Part shown: piece after piece, positions 32,444-40,290 of the stretch
Position numbering within the stretch: position 1 is the first letter of the stretch
Layout of the letters: each line of letters begins with the position of its first letter
DNA from: Hyphomicrobiales bacterium
Lineage (GTDB): Bacteria; Pseudomonadota; Alphaproteobacteria; Rhizobiales; Xanthobacteraceae
Reading direction: 5' to 3'
Length of the DNA stretch: 64,000 nt
NCBI GenBank assembly: GCA_017305665.1
Contig: JAFKKH010000026.1
Coordinates: 1 to 64,000, forward strand
Program-made: the position numbers and the translations under genes
The notes under the pieces: generated by a model
Database searches by the model: none
What the model was told of the DNA's origin: nothing
What the model saw: the letters and a program-made list of their open reading frames with translations, nothing else

Positions 32444-32851
32444 ATGACTAACAACCTATACGACAGCAGTTCTCTGACGCCGACGCCCGAGCGCGAAGAG
32501 GCGATGACGTCGACGATTGAGATACCTGACCCGACTAATGGTCGGCCAGGCGATTGTGCTCCACCGCCTTTGCGTTCGATCCTGCCGACCCTGCGCGAGA
32601 TGGAAGGATACATCGAGGCGTCGCATGCGAGGAATCGGATCGAAGAGCGCGTTGCGCTCTTCGGAATGACTGGCGTCATCATCGTGCTCGACGGCGATCT
32701 TCAGAACGGTTGGTGTCACTTCGTCGGCCGCAACGGACTCGTCTACACCGGTCCGATGTCCGACATGCCGACAGGGCAACTCAATCACATCATCGTGGTC
32801 GCGCGCGATCTCTACGAGTCCCTGTTCGAAATTCAACGGGAGATATCCTGA
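32444..32851 (+). CDS. Hypothetical protein (135 aa)
   Basis: The first 55 residues are polar and probably disordered; the rest is a compact domain with FGMTGVIIVLDGDLQNGWCH, FVGRNGLVYTGPMSDMPTGQ and LNHIIVVARDLYESLFEIQR. GAGG lies six bases before the ATG. The family is unknown to me. Its stop shares a base with the next start, so it begins a second coupled chain in the element. Confidence 0.55.
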   Translation: MTNNLYDSSSLTPTPEREEAMTSTIEIPDPTNGRPGDCAPPPLRSILPTLREMEGYIEASHARNRIEERVALFGMTGVIIVLDGDLQNGWCHFVGRNGLVYTGPMSDMPTGQLNHIIVVARDLYESLFEIQREIS

Positions 32852-33177
32852 TGCCCATCACTCGCCGTCAGATCCTCGCTGGTGCCGCCGTCACCACAGC
32901 TATCGCGGCCATGCCGGCAGTGGCGATCGCTAACGCCTCAGCACCTGCGCCAGAAATGATGCATTCGAATATCTTCCTTTTCACCGGATCCGATTACCGG
33001 ACTACCGCTCCCATTCGAGAAATTGAACTGGGGGAAGATCGGAGATTTCATGGCCGTTGCTCCGGCTCCGGGACGGGTTGCAAAGGGAAAGCTCGTCGCA
33101 TGCGAGCAAAGAGCCGATGGTGCATTCGAATTAGACTTCGAAATCGTTCCAGAATCGCAGCTTACGAACAGCGATAA
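32851..33177 (+). CDS. Tat-signal protein, probably frameshifted
   Basis: The protein starts with a twin-arginine signal (MPITRRQILAGAAVTTAIAA, then MPAVAIANA) and continues MHSNIFLFTGSDYRTTAPIR. From about residue 65 the sequence turns Arg- and Cys-rich (RCSGSGTGCKGKARRMRAKS), typical of an out-of-frame read, while the neighbouring frame from about 33020 looks like real protein. The likely explanation is a one- or two-base frameshift near 33030 joining this N-terminus to the frame that ends at 33319. An alternative is two separate genes. Confidence 0.45.
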   Translation: MPITRRQILAGAAVTTAIAAMPAVAIANASAPAPEMMHSNIFLFTGSDYRTTAPIREIELGEDRRFHGRCSGSGTGCKGKARRMRAKSRWCIRIRLRNRSRIAAYEQR

Positions 33178-33319
33178 GGTATGGCTTTTCGCTCAGCATT
33201 CGTACGCAGTGGAGGAGGATCCAGCATTTGCTGCGACTCTCCCAGTGGCAAAAATGAAGATGGATGCGTGGAGAGCAGAACGCATCCGGCGTGCAAAGAT
33301 GGCAGCGAATCCGGTCTGA
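33050..33319 (+). CDS. Hypothetical protein or displaced C-terminal half
   Basis: From the ATG at 33050 the 89 residues read MAVAPAPGRVAKGKLVACEQ, then GAFELDFEIVPESQLTNSDK, VWLFAQHSYAVEEDPAFAAT and a basic helix WRAERIRRAKMAANPV. The composition is normal protein, in contrast to the overlapping frame. It is either a gene of its own or the C-terminal half of the Tat-signal protein before a frameshift. Its stop overlaps the next start (ATGA). Confidence 0.5.
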   Translation: MAVAPAPGRVAKGKLVACEQRADGAFELDFEIVPESQLTNSDKVWLFAQHSYAVEEDPAFAATLPVAKMKMDAWRAERIRRAKMAANPV

Positions 33320-33498
33320 TGCCCACCGCATCACCGTCACGACATCAATGGGTCATGCGCTTCGATCGCATCAAGTGCCGTGATTGCGGTGTCGGCAAAG
33401 AAGACGAGCGCAAGCGGTGCACCGGGGCCCGGAGGATCCGGCCGCTGGCCGGAATACGACAGCAGGCCGTGAAGCAGCAACCAGAGGATCGGGTGTGA
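33319..33498 (+). CDS. Small protein with a CxxC motif
   Basis: A 59-residue basic protein starting MPTASPSRHQWVMRFDRIKC with CRDCGVGKEDERKRC, three or four cysteines and a His that could bind one zinc. It is linked by one-base stop/start overlaps to both neighbours. Unknown family; a DNA-binding accessory role would suit the charge. Confidence 0.5.
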   Translation: MPTASPSRHQWVMRFDRIKCRDCGVGKEDERKRCTGARRIRPLAGIRQQAVKQQPEDRV

Positions 33499-33701
33499 TG
33501 GACGCAGTGAAAGTCGGCAATGATAACTCCAAGTCCGTTCCTGAGGCGCCAGTCCTTCCGCCTGGATGGTGGTTCGAGCGGATGTTGTTCAAGAGTCCCG
33601 ACGACGGGATCGAGAAGGAAGGGTTCTTAATCAAGGTTCCTGAGATGGATCCGAAAGAGAGAACGTCCTTGTTGGCGTCGATGTTCAGTGGCGCTCATTG
33701 A
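33498..33701 (+). CDS. Small hypothetical protein (67 aa)
   Basis: A soluble protein (MDAVKVGNDNSKSVPEAPVL, then PPGWWFERMLFKSPDDGIEK and FLIKVPEMDPKERTSLLASM). No motif recognised. Last gene of the second coupled chain; a hairpin that could end the transcript lies 105 bases downstream. Confidence 0.5.
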   Translation: MDAVKVGNDNSKSVPEAPVLPPGWWFERMLFKSPDDGIEKEGFLIKVPEMDPKERTSLLASMFSGAH

Positions 33702-33806
33702 TCAATCCTGATCACCAAGAGAAGCAACAAACTTTTCCTATGCGTATCGATGACCTGCCACACTTCAAGTGGCGGCGAGAAGCATAAAACCCAGATGTAC
33801 GTTTAC

Positions 33807-33832
33807 GGGGGCACAGTCCGATCCCTGCCCCC
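33807..33832 (+). terminator. Hairpin downstream of the element operon
   Basis: GGGGGCA (33807-33813) and TGCCCCC (33826-33832) form a seven-base GC-rich stem with a twelve-base loop, followed by GCAATCTTA rather than a clean T-run. It is a possible terminator for the rightward genes. Confidence 0.45.
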
Positions 33833-33875
33833 GCAATCTTACATCACGCCACCGCCTGACTTCACGCCGCGGTTG

Positions 33876-33919
33876 AGTTTCAACACTTCGGACGAAAATC
33901 GATCGTAAGTGTTGAAACT
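33876..33919. repeat. 13-bp inverted repeat after the leftward gene
   Basis: AGTTTCAACACTT (33876-33888) and AAGTGTTGAAACT (33907-33919) pair perfectly around an 18-base loop. It begins two bases after the stop of the minus-strand gene at 33922, so it may protect or end that transcript, though there is no T-run. A protein-binding site is the alternative. Confidence 0.6.
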
Positions 33920-33921
33920 TC

Positions 33922-34305
33922 TCAGCTGCGGAAATCGGGCCAGCAGCCGTCCTCTTCATGCCGGCCGGTGCGGTGCTGGCAGCCGTCGTCGAGCAGCTTC
34001 TGACCCACCGCCTTCCATGTCACCTCGCCGCCGTAGAGCCTGACCGCGTCAAGGCGCTGGATCTCGACGATGCGCATGCAGCGCAGGCACTCGACGCGCA
34101 GGAGCTCGCTCTTGATGTCCTTCAGCGATCGCGCCGGCGACGGCCGCGGGGTGGCGGCACGCGGATCTGACAGCACTGAATCCCACCAGCATTCCTCGTC
34201 GGTCCTGGTCGGCGGCGCATTGGCGCGCAGGCGCCTGGCGGTCTCCTCGGCGCGGGCCTGTTTTTCGGTCGGAAAGCGCCAGTCGGCGCAGCGGCGAGAG
34301 GCCAT
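33922..34305 (-). CDS. Hypothetical zinc-ribbon-like protein of mobile elements
   Basis: From the ATG with GGAG eight bases upstream the 127 residues begin MASRRCADWRFPTEKQARAE and include RVECLRCMRIVEIQRLDAVR, YGGEVTWKAVGQKLLDDGCQ and HRTGRHEEDGCWPDF. The Cys-x-x-Cys and the later Cys/His (CQHRTGRH) fit one zinc site. Similar proteins are common near integrated elements in Bradyrhizobium-like genomes, without known function. It is the last gene before the tRNA. Confidence 0.6.
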   Translation of the reverse strand: MASRRCADWRFPTEKQARAEETARRLRANAPPTRTDEECWWDSVLSDPRAATPRPSPARSLKDIKSELLRVECLRCMRIVEIQRLDAVRLYGGEVTWKAVGQKLLDDGCQHRTGRHEEDGCWPDFRS

Positions 34306-34418
34306 GTGCTCGGCTCCAAATTTGGCAGCAGCCTGTTGCACAATTAGAACATAACGAGAACATTAGAGTCGAGTCGGAACCTGGCCAGCGCGGCCAAATC
34401 AGAGCCGAGCGAATTGCA

Positions 34419-34436
34419 GGTACAAAAGCGGGTACA
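34419..34436. repeat. Two GGTACA repeats near the tRNA
   Basis: GGTACA at 34419-34424 and 34431-34436, twelve bases apart in direct orientation, 68 bp from the tRNA 3' end. Short direct repeats at this distance resemble arm sites for a tyrosine recombinase. This is suggestive only because the motif is short. Confidence 0.3.
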
Positions 34437-34503
34437 GAGGAAGTTTTGGCGAGGAGCCCGCTGCGAGTAGATCTTGTAAGTAGCTTATGTTGCAGGGATT
34501 TCT

Positions 34504-34580
34504 TGGTAGCGAGGGAGGGACTCGAACCCCCGACCCCAGGATTATGATTCCCGTGCTCTAACCAACTGAGCTACCTCGCC
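34504..34580 (-). tRNA. tRNA-Met(CAT)
   Basis: On the minus strand the cloverleaf is complete: acceptor GGCGAGG with CCTCGCT, D-arm GCTCAGTTGGTTAGAGC, anticodon stem CGGGA / TCCTG with loop ATCATAA (anticodon CAT), and T-arm GGGGGTTCGAGTCCCTC, then A and an encoded CCA. G1 pairs in the acceptor, and the anticodon-stem GGG/CCC run of initiator tRNA is not present, so this is elongator Met rather than initiator (an Ile2 tRNA with modified CAT is less likely). The mobile element stops at its 3' end. Confidence 0.93.
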
Positions 34581-34686
34581 ACGGCGTTCATGTCGGCCGA
34601 AGCCATGAACGCGCGGCATATAAAAAGCAGCCCTAGGCCCTGTCAAGCAAACTGGCCCGATCCGCCAACTTATTGCCGGATGACGA

Positions 34687-35070
34687 TTATTTCGGCCGCA
34701 CGGCGGGATCGCCACCAGGGCTGCCGGGCGGTGGGATAACCGGCGTATTGCCGCCCTCCGGCGTCGGTGCGCGAATCTCCGGGTCGACGCCCGACGGCGG
34801 GCACAACACGCCGTCGGACTTCGCCAGTTTGTCGCCCAGCGACTCCTTGCTCTGGCCGGTGGTCGTTCCCTTCGGCGCAGGCGTGTCGTGGGGCGTGCAG
34901 TTGGTATTGCCGTTGCCCGCGTTCGGAGGCGGTGCGGGTGTCGCCGTTTTGGCGGGCGGCGTCGCCGGGGTCGGCGGCGCCTGCGCAAGAGCCGTGCCCG
35001 TCAACGCGAGAAGCACCGACAGCGAGACCGAAAGAGATGTGACTTTTGGAGATGTGACTTGCCTTCGCAT
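34687..35070 (-). CDS. Secreted Ala/Pro/Thr-rich protein
   Basis: A 127-residue protein with a Sec signal peptide (LSVSLSVLLALTGTALAQA) and a mature part full of Pro, Ala, Thr and Gly (PPAKTATPAPPPNAGNGNTN) plus two Cys (NCTPHDT and GVLCPPSG). No folded domain is evident; it is probably a flexible periplasmic or surface protein. It ends with PVIPPPGSPGGDPAVRPK. It lies between the tRNA and pmtA on the same strand as pmtA. Confidence 0.7.
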   Translation of the reverse strand: MRRQVTSPKVTSLSVSLSVLLALTGTALAQAPPTPATPPAKTATPAPPPNAGNGNTNCTPHDTPAPKGTTTGQSKESLGDKLAKSDGVLCPPSGVDPEIRAPTPEGGNTPVIPPPGSPGGDPAVRPK

Positions 35071-35120
35071 GACATCGCAACGAACAGCCGCGGCGGATGT
35101 TCCGCCGGGAACCGGCACGA

Positions 35121-35759
35121 TCAGGCCTTGCGATAGCGGATCAGCGAAAAGTGCCCCATCGGCGGCATCGGGCGACGCTCGGTGAGCGTGACGCCGCCGT
35201 GCTTCGCGGCCCAACTCGTGAGTCGCGCCCACGGAAATTCCGGACGCCAGCCGAGCCGCCGCGCCAGCGGTGCGAACGCCAGTTCGAACAGGCGGCGCGG
35301 GCCGCTTTCCGCACCGATGTGATTGACGAGGATCAATTCGCCGCCGGGCTTCAGCACGCGGACGAAGTCGTCGAGCGTTGCTTCCGGATCGGGGACCGCG
35401 GTGATGACATACTGCGCCACCACGGCATCGAACGACGAATCCGCGAAGGCGAGATTTTTCGCGTCCATCACCGCCAGCGTTTCGACATTGGTGAGATTGA
35501 GCGCGCGCACCCGCTCCTGCGCCTTGCGCAGCATCGGTTCGGAAATATCGACGCCGCAGAGTTGCGTGGTACGCGCGTAATCCGACAGCGAGAGGCCGGT
35601 GCCGACGCCGACGTCGAGAATGCGGCCGCCGATCGCGTCGGCGACCGCAATCGTGGACTGCCGGCCCTGATCGAACACCTTGCCGAACACCAGATCGTAA
35701 ACCGGCGCCCAGCGCCCATAGGCCTTGGCGACCCCGGCGCGGTCGATGTCTCTGCCCAT
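35121..35759 (-). CDS. pmtA: Phosphatidylethanolamine N-methyltransferase PmtA (Rhodobacter type)
   Basis: The 212-residue protein has the SAM-binding motif I ILDVGVGTGLSLSDYA, a CGVDISEPMLRKAQERV segment, and LKPGGELILVNHIGAESGPR. The combination with PEFPWARLTSW and the end PPMGHFSLIRYRK is that of Rhodobacter-type PmtA, which methylates phosphatidylethanolamine in three steps to phosphatidylcholine at the inner membrane. I chose MGRDIDRAGVAKAYGRWAPV as the start. It lies 22 bp after mnmA on the same strand. A different small-molecule methyltransferase cannot be fully excluded. Confidence 0.8.
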   Translation of the reverse strand: MGRDIDRAGVAKAYGRWAPVYDLVFGKVFDQGRQSTIAVADAIGGRILDVGVGTGLSLSDYARTTQLCGVDISEPMLRKAQERVRALNLTNVETLAVMDAKNLAFADSSFDAVVAQYVITAVPDPEATLDDFVRVLKPGGELILVNHIGAESGPRRLFELAFAPLARRLGWRPEFPWARLTSWAAKHGGVTLTERRPMPPMGHFSLIRYRKA

Positions 35760-35781
35760 GCCCCGCTGCGCCCCTGATCCT

Positions 35782-36981
35782 TTATCCGCGCAATTCGGCG
35801 ACGAGAGGTTTTGCCGCGCCGTTCTGCGCGGCGGTGTCGTTCGTACGTTTTGCCGTGGCGCGCGCGATGAAACCGCCGCCGAGCACCCGCGCCTGCCCTT
35901 CGGGCGCATCGTAGAACACACAGGCCTGCCCCGGCGACACGCCCTCCTCGCCCGCCACCAGTTCGACCTCGTAATGACCATCCACGGCGCGCAACCATGC
36001 CGGCTGCGGCTTGCGGGTGGAGCGGACCCGCACGAATATTTCGAGTCCCTCGCCCACCGCGCGATCGAGCGCGCCGTCACCGATCCAGTTCACGTCGCGC
36101 AACACGATGCGATGCATCTTCAGCGCCTCGCGCGGACCGACAATCACACAGCGGTTCGCGGCATCGAGCTCCACGACATACAGCGGCGCACCGGACGCGA
36201 TGCCGAGGCCACGGCGCTGCCCGACGGTGAAATGCACGATGCCGTCATGGCGGCCGATGACGTGTCCGTCGAGATCGACGATGTCGCCGGGCTCCATGGC
36301 ATTCGGCTTCAGGCGGCTGATGATGTCGGTGTAGCGGCCGGTCGGCACGAAGCAGATGTCCTGGCTGTCGTGCTTGTCGGCGACCGACAGCCCGAAACGC
36401 CGCGCCAGTTCGCGGGCCTGCGGCTTGGTCATGTCGCCGAGCGGAAAGCGCAGGAAATCGAGCTGCTCGCGCGTCGTCGCGAACAGGAAGTAGCTCTGGT
36501 CGCGATCGGCATCGGCCGCGCAGACCATCGCGCGCGATCCGCCCGCCAGCCGGCGGGATGCGACATAGTGACCGGTCGCCAGGGCCTTGGCGCCGAGCTC
36601 GCGCGCGGTCGCCAGAAGATCGCGGAACTTGACCGAGCGGTTGCACTCGATGCACGGCACAGGCGTCTCGCCCGAGGCATAGCTGTCGGCGAAATTCTCG
36701 ATCACGGATTCCCGGAAGCGGCTTTCGTAATCGAGCACGTAGTGCGGAATGCCGAGCCGCTCCGCGACATCGCGAGCATCGTGAATGTCCTGACCGGCGC
36801 AACACGCACCCTTGCGATGGGTCGCCTCGCCATGATCGTAAAGCTGCAGGGTGATCCCGACGACGTCATAGCCTTCGGATTTCAGCAGCGCGGCCGTCAC
36901 CGACGAATCGACGCCGCCTGACATGGCGACCACGATCCGCGTGTCCTCAGGACGGCCTTCTAAATCCAGACTATTGAGCAT
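35782..36981 (-). CDS. mnmA: tRNA-specific 2-thiouridylase MnmA
   Basis: The 399-residue enzyme inserts sulfur at U34 of tRNA Lys, Glu and Gln. The PP-loop [17 protein letters not shown] is near residue 18, the catalytic cysteines lie in [12 protein letters not shown] and [12 protein letters not shown], and the GHY and DQSYFLF motifs are present. The C-terminal domain has VGQRRGLGI and [20 protein letters not shown] chose the ATG with GGGA upstream, since the upstream frame contains no family sequence. It likely forms an operon with pmtA. Confidence 0.93.
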   Translation of the reverse strand: MLNSLDLEGRPEDTRIVVAMSGGVDSSVTAALLKSEGYDVVGITLQLYDHGEATHRKGACCAGQDIHDARDVAERLGIPHYVLDYESRFRESVIENFADSYASGETPVPCIECNRSVKFRDLLATARELGAKALATGHYVASRRLAGGSRAMVCAADADRDQSYFLFATTREQLDFLRFPLGDMTKPQARELARRFGLSVADKHDSQDICFVPTGRYTDIISRLKPNAMEPGDIVDLDGHVIGRHDGIVHFTVGQRRGLGIASGAPLYVVELDAANRCVIVGPREALKMHRIVLRDVNWIGDGALDRAVGEGLEIFVRVRSTRKPQPAWLRAVDGHYEVELVAGEEGVSPGQACVFYDAPEGQARVLGGGFIARATAKRTNDTAAQNGAAKPLVAELRG

Positions 36982-37301
36982 TGATCCCGTCATCGATGAG
37001 AGCACGTCAGCCCGTTGCGATCGGAGGACTTTCAAGGCGATCGGGAAACGGGTTCGGTTCCGTCGGGACCGGCTGAAAGACCAGCCTTTAATATAGGCCG
37101 TATTCCCATGAGGCAATCGCAGGCGCCCCATGCTGCGTGTGTGGCGGCAAATCTTGCCGCCGGGCAGAAAGGAAACGGCCGGACGCCTCCGGCAGGTCGC
37201 GTCAGATTTAGTCAACCATCTGAATTTGCTGGATATTTATCTTTGGCGATGCTGGCCCGGTCCTTGCTGCTCTCTTCACAGTTTATCGTGAGAGGTTGCC
37301 T
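36982..37301. other. Divergent promoter region between mnmA and fliK
   Basis: 320 bases without a gene between the leftward mnmA and rightward fliK. The right end holds a sigma-54-type promoter; the promoter for mnmA-pmtA must lie at the left. Nothing else is recognisable. Confidence 0.5.
37253..37268 (+). promoter_or_regulatory. Sigma-54-type promoter upstream of fliK
   Basis: TGGCCCGGTCCTTGCT matches the -24/-12 consensus TGGCACG-4-TTGCW with one change (A to C) and has the GG and GC exactly twelve bases apart. Start of transcription would be about 25 bp upstream of the fliK GTG. The sigma-54 activator FlbD is encoded 7 kb downstream. Confidence 0.7.
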
Positions 37302-38936
37302 GTGCTCAGCGTCACATCCGAAGCCACCGCCAGCGCGTCGTTCCAGACGACGCGGCAAAAATCTGCGCGGGACGATCAGTCGCCGCCAAGCGAGAGCTTT
37401 GGCGCGCTGGTCGATGCCAACGCGCAGGCGTCGCAGGCCGCGACCGCACAGACATCGAACCCTTCCGATCAGCAAAATGCGGCCTCCGACCGGCGCCCTG
37501 ATCCGTCTCCGGCTCCCTTGCATTCCGATCACGGCGCGACAGCCGACGACAACGCGCCGTCGCGCTCTGCCGAGGCCAACCCGTCACAAGCCGATTCGGC
37601 AGCGAAACAGGGCACCGGGTTTCACAAGCCGGCGGCCGACACCAAAACATCGGGCCATCATTCGAAACACGACGGCACCAAGGACGCAGCCGACGGCAAA
37701 CCCGCGACGTCGGATGCCGCAGCGACAGACCCGGCCGCATCGCAACAGGCCGCGGCGCCGGTCGCGGTCGTTATCGCCGTTACGCCTCCCGTCGTGGCGA
37801 CGCCATCGGCGACGGCAACCTCGACGGATGCAACGGCTGCTACGGGTTCGGCGACAGACGCGACGCAGGCCGCGGCGCTCCTGCTGGCGCAGCAAGCCGA
37901 TGCAAAAGCCGCGACGCCTGCCGCCGGACTGAACCCGGCTGCCACCGCCGAGGCAGCCGCAGCCGCAATGGCCTCCGCCCAGGATCCGAGTGCCGTGGCC
38001 GCCGCACAGGCCCAACAGACCAATGCCGTGCAGACCGGCTTTGGCGGCGCGGCCAGCGAAGCTCTGGCAGCGGCCGTCACCGCTGCGACGCCGGGCAACG
38101 CAAAAACCTCCGCAAAGGCGCAGGACGGCGCGCAAGCCGCAAAGGCCGCGGTCACCACCGGCTTCCAGCCGGAGACCGCAGACGCGACAACGTCAACTGC
38201 TGCCGCATCCGGCAGCGATGCCGTTGCGACACAGAACGCCGCGCCGGACAGCCACAAGCACGATGACGGTACCGCATCGGCCGCAAAGAATGGCGCGTCC
38301 GACAACGGCACGTCCGCGACTCAACCGGCCGCGCCGGCGCCGCAGCACTCCGGCCACACGGCCGATGCCGCGCCGCAGCCGCAAACCGGCGCGGCCGACG
38401 GCACGCAACAGCAAGGTCTCGCCGGCACCCTTGCGCAGCCGCAGACGCAATCCGCCACCGCTTCGACGCCGGCAACGCCGCAATATAACGTCGCTGTCGC
38501 CGCCAACATCGCCGTCCCGCTGAGCGGACTGGCGGTGCAGATCGCGGCCACGGCGCAAAGCGGCAACAGCCGCTTCGAGATTCGTCTCGACCCCGCCGAT
38601 CTCGGCCGCATCGATGTCCGCCTCGACGTCGATCGTCAGGGCCAGGTCACATCGCATCTGACGGTCGAGAAGCCGGAAACGCTGGCCATGCTGCGGCAGG
38701 ACGCGCCGCAGCTACAGCGCGCGCTGCAGGATGCCGGATTGAAGACCGGCGATAACGGCCTGCAATTCAGCCTGCGGGATCAATCCTCGCAGGGCCAGAC
38801 CGCGCGCGACGATACCGGGCGCAATGCGCATCGGCTGATCGTGACCGAAGACGACAACATCGCTCCCGTGGCGACCGCCGGCCGAACCTATGGCCGTATG
38901 CTCGGATCGAGCGGCGGCCTCGACATCAGGGTTTAA
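37302..38936 (+). CDS. fliK: Flagellar hook-length control protein FliK
   Basis: The 544-residue protein is dominated by a low-complexity, Ala/Gln/Thr/Asp-rich region to about residue 400, as is normal for FliK, followed by the conserved C-terminal domain: GNSRFEIRLDPADLGRIDVR, VEKPETLAMLRQDAPQLQRA and DAGLKTGDNGLQFSLRDQ. It measures hook length and switches export specificity. The GTG has GAGAGG six bases upstream, a better fit than the TTG two codons earlier. It is the first gene of the fliK-flgD unit. Confidence 0.88.
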   Translation: MLSVTSEATASASFQTTRQKSARDDQSPPSESFGALVDANAQASQAATAQTSNPSDQQNAASDRRPDPSPAPLHSDHGATADDNAPSRSAEANPSQADSAAKQGTGFHKPAADTKTSGHHSKHDGTKDAADGKPATSDAAATDPAASQQAAAPVAVVIAVTPPVVATPSATATSTDATAATGSATDATQAAALLLAQQADAKAATPAAGLNPAATAEAAAAAMASAQDPSAVAAAQAQQTNAVQTGFGGAASEALAAAVTAATPGNAKTSAKAQDGAQAAKAAVTTGFQPETADATTSTAAASGSDAVATQNAAPDSHKHDDGTASAAKNGASDNGTSATQPAAPAPQHSGHTADAAPQPQTGAADGTQQQGLAGTLAQPQTQSATASTPATPQYNVAVAANIAVPLSGLAVQIAATAQSGNSRFEIRLDPADLGRIDVRLDVDRQGQVTSHLTVEKPETLAMLRQDAPQLQRALQDAGLKTGDNGLQFSLRDQSSQGQTARDDTGRNAHRLIVTEDDNIAPVATAGRTYGRMLGSSGGLDIRV

Positions 38937-38946
38937 GGAGACGGAC

Positions 38947-39642
38947 ATGACGACGTCAGTGGGTTCCGCGGTTCAGCAGGTAGTGTCGGGTACGACGCAG
39001 CTTCCTGCTTCCTCCTCTTCAAGCTCGTCGACGTCGGGTAGCGACGGCACACTGGCCGGCAACTTTCAGACCTTCCTGACGCTGCTGACGACGCAGTTGC
39101 AGAACCAGAACCCGCTCGATCCGCTGGATACCAACCAGTTCACGCAGCAACTCGTGCAGTTCGCCGGCGTCGAGCAGCAATTGAAAACGAACGACCAGCT
39201 CTCGAGCCTCGTGTCGCTGCAGCAGACGACGCAAGCGACGCAGGCGCTGGATTTCGTCGGCAAGAAAGCCGTGGTCGACGGCAGCACCGCCACCATGACC
39301 AACGCCGCCGCAGCCTGGCAGCTCAGCGTTCCCACCGCCTCCACCGTTACGATCAATATCGCCAACAGCACCGGCCAGAACGTCTTCAGCGGCTCCTATG
39401 GCGTCAACGCAGGCGACAATCAGGTCTTCTCATGGAACGGCCTCGGCAACGACGGCACGCAATGGCCCGACGGCAAATACACGCTGACCGCCACGGCCGC
39501 CGATTCCGCCGGCAATCCGGTCACCGTCTCGACGCAGATTCAGGGAACGATCAACTCCGTCGATCTGACCCAGTCGCCGCCGCTGCTGTCGATCGGCGGC
39601 GACAGCTACACGATCAGCCAGATCAAGAGCATCGTGAACTGA
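38947..39642 (+). CDS. flgD: Flagellar hook assembly protein FlgD
   Basis: The 231-residue protein has the FlgD N-terminal motif FLTLLTTQLQNQNPLDPLD and TNQFTQQLVQFAGVEQQLKT, and the C-terminal Ig-like part (NQVFSWNGLGNDGTQWPDGK). FlgD is the scaffold on which hook protein polymerises outside the membrane. GGAG precedes the ATG by six bases; it lies ten bases after fliK. It ends just before two hairpins. Confidence 0.93.
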   Translation: MTTSVGSAVQQVVSGTTQLPASSSSSSSTSGSDGTLAGNFQTFLTLLTTQLQNQNPLDPLDTNQFTQQLVQFAGVEQQLKTNDQLSSLVSLQQTTQATQALDFVGKKAVVDGSTATMTNAAAAWQLSVPTASTVTINIANSTGQNVFSGSYGVNAGDNQVFSWNGLGNDGTQWPDGKYTLTATAADSAGNPVTVSTQIQGTINSVDLTQSPPLLSIGGDSYTISQIKSIVN

Positions 39643-39654
39643 CCACAATCCGGC

Positions 39655-39718
39655 GCCCACATTCTTGTATGTGGGCAGGACAATCAGCTTTCCGGGCCAC
39701 CTTCACGGGGGCCCGGAA
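39655..39718 (+). terminator. Two consecutive hairpins after flgD
   Basis: GCCCACAT (39655-39662) with ATGTGGGC (39669-39676), then TTCCGGGCC (39690-39698) with GGCCCGGAA (39710-39718). Both are GC-rich, and the second is followed by CCGTTTTGG. Together they should end or slow transcription of fliK-flgD. A short AAGGAG-preceded frame (TTGAACCCTTGGGCTTAG) follows but is too short to call a gene. Confidence 0.55.
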
Positions 39719-39838
39719 CCGTTTTGGAACGGCATTTTCAAGGAGAATCGTATTGAACCCTTGGGCTTAGGCAAATTTTAAGTCGCGGCGCGTAGGCTGC
39801 TTTTGTGAGTTCAGTGGTTGAGAGTTTGTGAGTACGCC

Positions 39839-40114
39839 ATGACAGAACCCCATCGCCCGAGGGTGAAATACGTCATCGGGCCGGACGGTAGCCCGCTAAC
39901 GATCGCGGATTTGCCGGCGCCCGGGACCAAACGGTGGGTGATCCGCCGTAAGGCTGAAGTTGTTGCCGCGGTTCGCGGCGGCCTGCTGTCCCTCGAGGAA
40001 GCCTGCAGCCGGTATACGCTGACCGTCGACGAATTCCTGTCCTGGCAATTCTCGATCGACCAGCATGGCCTTGCCGGGCTGCGCACCACGCGCATCCAGC
40101 AGTATCGCCAGTAA
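39839..40114 (+). CDS. sciP: CtrA inhibitor SciP (DUF1153 regulator)
   Basis: The 91-residue protein matches SciP over its whole length: PRVKYVIGPDGSPLTIADLP, then RWVIRRKAEVVAAVRGGLLS, LEEACSRYTLTVDEFLSWQF and a final HGLAGLRTTRIQQY. In Caulobacter SciP binds CtrA and DNA and blocks CtrA-dependent transcription. The start ATG is not the first in the frame; the seven-codon extension lacks family residues. Its place between flgD and fliF next to a CtrA-like site fits control of flagellar class II genes. Confidence 0.88.
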   Translation: MTEPHRPRVKYVIGPDGSPLTIADLPAPGTKRWVIRRKAEVVAAVRGGLLSLEEACSRYTLTVDEFLSWQFSIDQHGLAGLRTTRIQQYRQ

Positions 40115-40143
40115 GGCCTTAACTAGATCATCCGGATTTTCAG

Positions 40144-40175
40144 AAAACCGGTCTCCTTATGGAGGCCGGTTTTTT
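40144..40175 (+). terminator. Rho-independent terminator after sciP
   Basis: AAAACCGGTCTCC, loop TTAT, GGAGGCCGGTTTTTT. A thirteen-base stem with one mismatch and a run of six T. Confidence 0.85.
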
Positions 40176-40204
40176 GCCGTTTTTGGCAATTTTCGTCACG
40201 GGTC

Positions 40205-40220
40205 TTAACCATCGTTAACC
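40205..40220. promoter_or_regulatory. CtrA-like binding site upstream of fliF
   Basis: TTAACCATCGTTAACC holds two TTAA half-sites separated by six bases, close to the CtrA consensus TTAA-N6/7-TTAA. It lies 71 bp before the fliF start. CtrA control of class II flagellar genes is established in Caulobacter. Confidence 0.6.
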
Positions 40221-40290
40221 ATCTGGAAACCATACCGTAGGCAATAATTGCCCAGTCGGCCTCTTGGGCCGAATCCGAGGGGCTGGTTCG

